Below the pieces are notes generated by a model. It saw only the letters and a program-made list of their open reading frames with translations, was not told where the DNA came from and ran no database searches. Shown here one piece after another: positions 56,461 to 64,000 of a stretch of DNA of 64,000 nucleotides. Numbering within the stretch: position 1 is the first letter of the stretch; each line of letters starts with the position of its first letter. Where the stretch lies: contig NC_054391.1 in assembly GCF_001625195.1 (NCBI RefSeq), forward strand, positions 7,389,157-7,453,156. The letters run 5' to 3'. The position numbers and the translations under genes were made by a program. Origin of the DNA: Drechmeria coniospora. Lineage: Eukaryota > Ascomycota > Sordariomycetes > Hypocreales > Ophiocordycipitaceae.

Positions 56461-58809
56461 GTTTCGGCGTGCAACTGTTTAGCCGTGTGAGGGGATGCGA
56501 GGGGATGCGAGGGGGTGCGAATGGGACGCGTGTGGGTTTTAATGGGGCCGCCGGTGCTGATCACAACCAGAGGGAGGTCCCCTCGTCGCCATGACGGCGA
56601 TTGCTTCCGCATCGCGGTGCTGTCAAGGCAGTCAAAGCAATGTGGGTGAGCGCTGCACTGCTCGGTTGCGATGAGGGAGTGCTCGAATTGTCTAGATGGA
56701 TAGATTGCGCTCGTGTGCAAACTTCGAATCGCTCGGGTCGCTTGTCCACCTCTTGCCGCACTCCATACGCCGGACAGACGGGTGGGACGATTTCTCTGGC
56801 AGAGCCTTGGCCTGGCGAGCATCTTGAATGGAGCAAATTCAACATCTTCAGAGGTTGCCTCGGTACGGACTGCTCTCGCGCGAGTCTCCATGTGCTTCGT
56901 CCGTTCTGACTTGGAACTGAGGGCGACTTGGTATGGCGTGGCCTCCGCAGGAATCCAGGCCTCAGACCCCTGAACCCCTTGATGCGAGCAACGGCAAGGT
57001 GCATGCCTCCGTGTCCTGCACAAAGGACAATAAAGGCCTTCGGTACCTAGCCTCGTATGGATTGCCGGACCGAGGGAATCAGTGCCTGGGCCGCCAGCAC
57101 AGGCTGATTCAGAAACAGCCGTCCACTGGGACCCGTGCCGCACGCGCATGCCTGGTGCAGGGGCGAGCGCTCCAAGCTTCATTGCCAAACTCGCGACTGG
57201 GATGTATGCACTCCGTTATACCGGAGTACATTGGGAGCGGCAGGTATCTGCAGGTACCTGTGTGTCAACCAGTAGTGGAAGTCTATAGGTGCCTAGCGAG
57301 TAATTACATTAAGCAGAACCTGGCAACTGCATCGAGGGGGTGACTGTACAAGTGCGGAGTAATACTTGAAGCAAATACAGGCATACTACTCCGTACAAGT
57401 ACAGTGCTTTGGTCGGTACCAACCGGACTTCAACTGCCCAGTTGTCAATTCTCGGTAAAGACAGCTACTGTACTCCGTACATGTCCAAGTAATACTCCGT
57501 ACAGACTACTACTGCATTGGGTACCAAATACTAACCCACTAACCTACTACACCTACTACTACCTGTTGCTAAGGCATTAAGCGTGTACAGTGCAAAGTCA
57601 GTCTTACCACTAGGTACTGCCTACCTACAGGACGTACTGTAGGTATGAAATATGACTGCGGAAGGCATTGATACTTGCACTCTTCTGCATGTTCATGCTC
57701 CTCATTCATCGTCAAAGGAACTGATCAAGCACTATTAACTATTACTCCGTACGCCCTACTGGTTAGTTTTTGCTCGACTGCTACGCCGTATGTACGGTAC
57801 GAAGTAGGTATTGAAACTTGTAGTGCTTTCATACCACTATTGTTTCTGCAATTGTGCTGTGCTTACGGAGTACATGAACAAGCATTGCTTCCCGGGAGGC
57901 AAGTACTTACAGTAGCCACCCTGAGGGTACATTGCACCCACTAGTGCGCTGCCTCTCGTCTCCACCATGACGGACGCGAAACTCATAGCATCTCTGGTTT
58001 CTGATCTGCCCATCATCCACATCGTGTCCCGTTCCACGCCCCCTCCCCCCCGCGCCCCATTATATCGCATCTTCCTTCCCACCTCGCATCCCCTGCTCGT
58101 CCTGCCTTTCGCTTGGCGGCAGCAGCAATCGGAGGGGACGCGCTCGACCTGCTGTCTTCAAGCCTTCGCACTCGTCTCGCTCCTAGGCGTAGAAGTGAGC
58201 AAACTGACGAGGGGGTTTTATCGACCCCCGGTATCAACCCCCCAGCATTCACGCAAAACTCCCCTTCGCACGCACGCTCGTGCTCAAAAGTCGCCATCCT
58301 GGTCCGCCGCATTCCCCATCCGCCAGGGAGCGGCCGAAAAAGGGCATCGCATCGGCTGCGTTCAAGACAGTGAACAATAACTACCCTTCGTGGACGCGGC
58401 TAATCCCACCCATGCCATTTGCGGCCACTGCCACGGTACGTACGATATCTGTTCCCGCCATTAGCGCCCCCCCCCCCCCCCCCTCTCAATAGGCCGTCTC
58501 GGTCTCGCCCTCGGACTCGACATGCATCCATCTCATGAAACAGCCCTCCTCCCTCAATGCCGAGCCTCGCCACGCTTCCCATCGGATTCCGACTGCCTCG
58601 TTCCTCATTCAAGCCTTCATCCCAGCACGCTCCGGTGCAGAGCATGGTACATTAGCTGACATGTCCCGCGCCGCTCTCCGTTAAGGCGCCTCATCCGCTG
58701 CAACCTGCACGCCGTCCGTGTTGCGGCATCACCCTGCCCTGCCCTGTCCGCGTCCGCCTTGTCACATCGGCCCTCGCTGCGAGGCGGCGAACGGCTTGAC
58801 CTCTAGGCC
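56461..58809. repeat. Intergenic with GTACTCCGTA-type island (about 57340-57920)
   Basis: No recognised gene in about 2.35 kb. GACTACTCCGTACAAG-type and TACTCCGTACATG words recur at 57340-57920. Downstream is the CDC4-like leader, including a 137-codon ATG-started frame at 57967-58380 (no family resemblance, possibly an upstream ORF or chance) and a run of 17 C at 58467-58483. Confidence 0.55.
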
Positions 58810-61061
58810 ATGGCCGGCTTCGACCAACCCATGAGCTTCTCCCAGAGAAGAGGGAGTATCCTGAACGACGACGAGTTCGCTCTCAACTCGGCGAGCGGTT
58901 CCAACTCTCGTCGAGAAAAGCTCCCCCGACAGTTGCGACAGACGAGGGGCCCGCCGACACCGAGCATGCCCACGCCTACCGCCGAATTTGACCAGCAGGT
59001 TACCGGCTCCCCGCCGCCCCCTCCGACGCCTGCCGCCTCGCCCGGGCCTGCGCACTGCCAACCCGACTGGAGCGACGCGGCCGAGGAGGAAGAATTCTTC
59101 CTCTCCAAGGTCCGCCAACACTTCAGGAACTGCTCCGGGCCGCAGCGGACGAGGGTTCTCGCCGACCTGCTCAACCTCTGTACCAGTCAGCAGCTGAGCT
59201 TTGTTCATCAATTCGTCAGCCCGCTCCTGAAGAAGGACCCCTTCACGAGCTTACCCAACGAGCTCTGCCTGCGGGTGAGAGCCCATCATCGTGTCTGACC
59301 ACGGCCCCGAGCCTCTCCAGGCTGACCCCCGTCGCAGGTTCTGTCCTTCATCGACGACCCGAAAGTCCTCGCCCGGGCATCCCAGGTCTCGAAGCGGTGG
59401 CGGGACCTCCTCAGCGACGACATGACGTGGAAGAACCTCTGCGTCAAGCACGACTACGGCAGGCGACTGTCGGACGCTCACGCGCCATCTACCGTCGTCC
59501 CCGTGAGGCTCTCCGCCCCTACGTTTGCCAGCGCCGACGCCGACATGTCAAGCAGCAGCTTCCCCGGCTCCTGCTCCATGGCCGGCCACTCAACCGGCTC
59601 CCGCAGCTTCGACGGCGCCACGGCAAGACCCAATATTCGCTCGTACAAGTCTCATTTCAAGCAACGCTATCTCGTCGAGGCCGCTTGGAGATCGGGCGGC
59701 ACGAGCGTTCACAGGAACATCACCCAGGAGGGTGGCGTCGTCACGAGCCTGCATCTGACGCCAAAGTACATCATCGTGGCTCTCGATAACGCCAAGATCC
59801 ACGTTTTCGACACAAAGGGCGACTCGCAACGCATCCTTCAAGGCCACGTCATGGGAGTCTGGGCCATGGTACCCTGCGAGGACGTCCTGGTCAGCGGTGG
59901 CTGCGACCGCGATGTGCGTGTCTGGGATTTGAAGACGGGGTACGAGCACCTCGGAAGCCCCCCCAATCTCTGTCGATGCTAACCTGGCGCCAGCGCTTGC
60001 TTGCACACCCTGCGTGGACATACATCGACGGTGCGCTGCCTCAAGATGGCAGACGCCAATACCGCCATCTCCGGCTCTCGAGACACCTACCTCCGAATTT
60101 GGGACATTCGGGCAGGCGTCTGCAAAAACGTTCTCATGGGTCATCAGTCGAGCGTCAGATGCCTGGAGATCAAAGGCGACATCGTCGTTTCCGGCAGCTA
60201 CGACACTTTTGCTCGAGTATGGAGCATATCGGAGGGCCGATGCCTGCAGACGCTGCAGGGCCATTTTAGTCAGATATACGCCATTGCCTTTGACGGCAAG
60301 AGGGTCGTGACGGGGAGCCTCGACACGAACGTGCGCGTGTGGGATCCTCTCTCTGGGTACCTTTCCTCGGCCACCTGTCCTGCGCAGGAGCCCATCGCTA
60401 ACGTGATGGACAGCGAATGCCTTGCCATCCTTCAAGGTCACACCTCCCTTGTCGGCCAGCTGCAAATGCGAGGCGATACCTTGGTGACCGGCGGCTCGGA
60501 CGGCTCCGTTCGAGTCTGGTCGCTAGAGAAGATGTGCCCCATTCATCGGCTCGCCGCCCACGACAACAGCGTCACGAGCCTGCAGTTCGACGACGCTCGT
60601 GTCGTCAGCGGTGGCAGCGATGGCCGAGTCAAGATTTGGGATTTGAAGACGGGGCATCTCGTGCGAGAGCTCATCGCCCAGGGTGAGGCTGTATGGCGCG
60701 TCGCTTTTGAGAAGGAAAAGTGCGTTGCTCTCGCTCTGAGACATGGTCGAACCGTCATGGAGGTGAGGATATTGTCCCCGGTGATTTCCCTTGGGACCGC
60801 GAGGACTGATGACGACAGGTTTGGTCCTTTTCTCCACCGGAGGAGATGCTGTACGACCGCCCGCTCCCGCTTCAGCAGCGCGTTCTTGAAGCCGACCCGA
60901 GTCGTCCCCTGAGTGCCATGGCTCTTGACTACCGGGCTGGCGATCCAGCTATTACCACCACCGGTCGCGACGCGTCGACGCAGGATGTCGACATGGAAGA
61001 CGCCGCCCCATCGACGTCCCCGATACCAGCCGACAGCAAAACCTTCTTCGACGACAGATAG
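58810..61061 (+). CDS. CDC4: F-box/WD40 protein, Cdc4/FBW7-like SCF receptor
   Basis: Five exons: 58810-59274, 59338-59939, 59994-60356, 60414-60762, 60819-61061 (673 aa). This is a substrate receptor of SCF ubiquitin ligases: the F-box binds Skp1 and the WD40 propeller binds phosphorylated targets. Seen: an acidic/Pro-rich N-terminus; a dimerisation-like helix LADLLNLCTSQQLSFVHQFV; the F-box from residue 143 (DPFTSLPNELCLRVLSFIDD, RWRDLL, WKNLC); then WD repeats ending VRVWDLKTG, LRIWDIRAG, ARVWSISEG, VRVWDPLSG, VRVWSLEK and VKIWDLKTG. Introns fall at repeat edges: joining GG|C across 60357-60413 gives DPLSGECLAILQGH. That 57-nt intron is in frame and stop-free, so a plain ORF would wrongly keep 19 residues. 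The C-terminal tail is disordered (ASTQDVDMEDAAP). Confidence 0.9.
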
Positions 61062-62320
61062 ACAGCGCGGGACGATGCCAGCGCGAATGAACCCCCAACC
61101 CCCAACCCCCCCGAATTTCAGGTGCAGCAGGCGCAAACTCAACCTCCCTCGCTGAAACTCACCGTCGGCACAAGGGTCAAGCCGCGCCACGAGCGCGCAT
61201 TGGGCTCTGTTTTATACTACAATGGAGCGCCAGGTTAGGGAAATCGAGTCGATCTGGGGCAGGCAGCATGTACCGGCATTGCAGCGTTATGTTATTCAAG
61301 CAAGCCAATATAGGAGAAGGGAATGCCACCTCATACCCAATCACGGCCTATAGAGAGGGGTTTCGGGGGGGCCGAATGCGGTCAGAGGTCGAGCGTTGCC
61401 CTCATGGGCAATATTGCACTGGCGATACCAATTCAGGCATGGAAATCACCATCAACATAATCACAATCACGGCTCCCTTTCCTACTTGTAGCTACATCCA
61501 GGCGGAGGATCGCCCAAGGCGCCGACGAATGAAAATTTTACACACTCCCTCAGTACCATTTGTTCATGCGATGGTATGACGTCGGGTATTTTGGAGGCAC
61601 TGACATCATTTGAATTGCCTTGGCTGTCGTTTATGAGGGCAACGGCAGCGCACTCGCTTCCATATGTGCATGCATGTAGTACGCACTGCGTAAGTACTCT
61701 CGCTGGTAGAAAATCGGGTTAACAACCCATCGATATCAACGCATTATTGCTTACTCGCAGACGTAATCAAGTACGTGTCGGTCAGCCTCCTCCCAGCGAC
61801 CTTCCATGCCACCTTGGGGTCGCAACATCGACCTGAAGTACCAAAATGGATGGCCATTATCATTATTACTGTACGGAGAACAGTCACCTACTACGGAGTA
61901 CTTGTACAAGTACATGCACTCAGACGTACAGTAAGTACTCCGTACTGGAGGTGTAGGTACTGTATTAATACTTGTAGTCGCAACTCGTAAGTTCTTGGCA
62001 GTACGGAAGTACTTGAGTATACATGTATTAAGTACTTATACCGTGCACTGGGCTCATAATATTTACATGTACGGAGTACGGAGTACCTTGTACACGCATA
62101 GTATTCTGCAAGGAATACTCAAGCACTAAGCGCGTCGGTTGATGTTGCATCACGTGGATCATGCGCTAAGGCTATTTTGTCCTGGCGTCTTTGAGACTGA
62201 GCTCAACACCCAACGCTGAGAAATTTCCGAGCTCCGTTGACGGACCAAGATTCATATTCCGGCTTCTCCGACCAATTCCCCCTCGACCCAATTGACCGGA
62301 GGCTTCTCCAGGCCGCCACG
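61062..62320. repeat. Intergenic with GTACTCCGTA-type island (about 61670-62110)
   Basis: No gene in about 1.25 kb. Island words include ACTACGGAGTACTTGTAC near 61890, AGTACTCCGTACTGG near 61935 and TGTACGGAGTACGGAGTACC near 62070. The remainder is the CDC4-like 3' flank and the PDA1 promoter and leader. Confidence 0.6.
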
Positions 62321-63778
62321 ATGTTCTCCAGAGCCGTTCGAGTTCCCAGGGCGGTGTCTCTAGGCGCCAGCGCCCGGGCAGCACCCTTTGCTCTGGCTGC
62401 TCGCTCCGTCACCACCGACGCAGCTTCTGCTTCTTTGAGCCACTCCGTCCCTCAGGTGAGATGACTGTTGCGCGTCGCGATCGTGGAATCTCTACACGAG
62501 AGCCTCTGGATCGTTCATGCCTTTGCGATGCCCGCTGACCATTTCCGACGCAGTCCGACGTTGAGCCCTTCCAGGTCACACTCAGCGATGAGAGCTTCGA
62601 GACATACGAGTTGGACCCGCCACCCTACACCATCGAGGTGACCAAGAAGGAGCTCAAGCAGATGTACTACGATATGGTCACCATCAGGTACGCCCTCAAC
62701 GGCGGCGCCCTCGGAAACTTGTCTGTTGCTTATCTGACAGCGTCGCAGACAGATGGAGATGGCCGCCGACCGCCTGTACAAGGAGAAGAAGATTCGTGGT
62801 TTCTGCCACTTGTCCACCGGACAAGAGGCCGTTGCTGTCGGTATTGAGCACGCCATCACGAAGGAAGATGACATCATCACGGCCTATCGATGCCACGGCT
62901 TCGCCCTGATGCGAGGCGGTACCGTCCGATCCATCATCGGAGAGCTTCTGGGCCGCCGCGAGGGTATTGCCTACGGAAAGGGTGGTTCCATGCACATGTT
63001 CTGCAAGGGATTCTACGGTGGCAACGGCATCGTCGGTGCCCAGGTCCCTGTCGGAGCCGGCCTGGCCTTCGCACACAAGTACAAGGACAGCAAGACGGCT
63101 AGCATCATTCTCTACGGCGATGGTGCCAGCAATCAGGGTCAGGTTTTCGAGGCCTTCAACATGGCCAAGCTGTGGAACCTCCCAGCGCTGTTTGGCTGCG
63201 AGAGTATGTTTCCCCTCTCACCCGAGACGCCCGGGACGGCCGCGGGTTGCTGACTGGTCGACATAGACAACAAGTACGGAATGGGTACCTCCGCCGCTAG
63301 GTCATCCGCCTTGACCGATTACTACAAGCGTGGACAGTACATCCCCGGCCTCAAGGTCAACGCCATGGACGTCCTGGCCGTCAAGGCAGCCGTCAAGTAC
63401 GGCAAGGAGTGGACTGCCGCCGACAAGGGTCCCATGGTGCTCGAGTATGTCACCTATCGCTACGGCGGTCATTCCATGTCTGATCCGGGCACCACCTACC
63501 GTACCCGTGAGGAGATCCAGCGGATGCGCTCAACCAACGACCCCATCGCCGGCCTGAAGCGGAAAATCCTGGAGTGGGAGATCACAAGCGAGGATGACCT
63601 GAAGAAAATCGACAAGGATGCACGGAACCACGTCAACGAGGAGGTTGCTGCCGCCGAGGCCATGGTCGTTCCCGATGCCAAGCCGTCCATTTTGTTTGAG
63701 GACATCTACGTGCCGGGAAGCGAACCGCAGTACATCCGCGGGCGAACTCCCGACGAGAACTTCTACTTTTCCAAGTAG
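62321..63778 (+). CDS. PDA1: Pyruvate dehydrogenase E1 alpha subunit
   Basis: Four exons: 62321-62455, 62554-62687, 62749-63203, 63267-63778 (411 aa; introns 98, 61 and 63 nt). It is the thiamine-diphosphate-dependent decarboxylase subunit of the mitochondrial pyruvate dehydrogenase complex, paired with E1 beta. Seen: an Arg/Ala/Ser-rich mitochondrial presequence ([20 protein letters not shown]); [41 protein letters not shown]; the TPP motif [17 protein letters not shown] ending in NNKYGMGT, rebuilt across intron 3; and the regulatory loop [20 protein letters not shown], which carries the conserved phosphorylatable Ser. The length matches fungal orthologues and no residue is missing. The first intron directly follows the presequence segment. 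Confidence 0.97.
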
Positions 63779-64000
63779 GCAATGACCTGGCGCGGTGCAG
63801 CCCTATAAGGAGGAATCCAGGCACCATCGCCTGTTGTACCACCATACATGTACTTGTAGTCTGCAGGTACTGAGGAGGGAGAGAGGGAGTGAAGAGAGGG
63901 AGGGCGGGCAGTGGGAGGGGGGGCTCTCTGAGCGGACATGTCTTTTCAGTCTTTTACTGGTGTTGGTCAATTCTGCTCAACGAGTCGACGGGATACTGTG
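63779..64000. other. 3' flank of PDA1 at window end
   Basis: Purine-rich stretch at about 63870-63930. No further gene starts before the window ends. Confidence 0.5.

Noticed and set aside
57967..58380. 137-codon ATG-started frame before the CDC4-like gene
   Set aside because: Low-complexity and Arg/Ser/Pro-rich with no resemblance to a family. It could be an upstream ORF but I cannot support a gene.

Overview
The window reads as nuclear DNA of a filamentous ascomycete, most likely a Sordariomycete and probably Hypocreales. The evidence is short introns (47-98 nt) with CTGAC/CTAAC branch sites, dense GC-rich genes on both strands, and the protein set: fungal-type POP3, SIN1/AVO1, a Cdc4-like F-box/WD40 protein, DUF8035 and DUF2293 proteins, and a USP34-like protease. 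The exact taxon is an inference. I see no rRNA, tRNA, CRISPR array, transposon or secondary-metabolite cluster.

Layout. 0.2-12.3 kb, all minus strand: thiolase, coiled-coil protein, two-TM protein, LRRC40-like LRR protein, DUF2293 protein. 14.7-21.6 kb, plus strand: DUF8035 protein, sterol-desaturase-family hydroxylase, nine-exon Tdp1-like phosphodiesterase. 22.6-24.0 kb, minus: NDP-glucose 4,6-dehydratase. 24.8-32.1 kb: three nucleolar genes (RPF1 and NOC3 head to head, then POP3 on the minus strand) around one unresolved gene. 34.9-43.3 kb, plus: a 2,670-residue ubiquitin protease in eight exons. 44.6-49.5 kb: a PRCC-like gene (minus) divergent from the TORC2 subunit SIN1 (plus). 51.0-56.5 kb: a small GPI-anchored protein, an NFKBIL1-like protein and a ZIP transporter. 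58.8-63.8 kb, plus: CDC4-like and pyruvate dehydrogenase E1 alpha.

Most genes are unrelated housekeeping loci. The one functional grouping is RPF1-NOC3-POP3, all for rRNA processing and 60S assembly. I rebuilt exon structures by matching reading frame, GT/GC-AG borders, branch sites and family motifs. This gave a complete POP3, a 17-nt microexon in the ZIP gene, an in-frame intron inside the WD40 region of the CDC4-like gene, and two introns that appear to use GC-AG borders.

The most unusual feature of the DNA itself is a set of AT-richer intergenic islands (about 4.5, 12.7, 17, 32.5-34, 46, 53-54, 57.5 and 62 kb). They are saturated with GTAC-containing words and an 11-base unit GTACTCCGTAC / GTACGGAGTAC. 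They never enter a coding exon and recur between otherwise unrelated genes. No defence system or obviously new multi-gene system was found.
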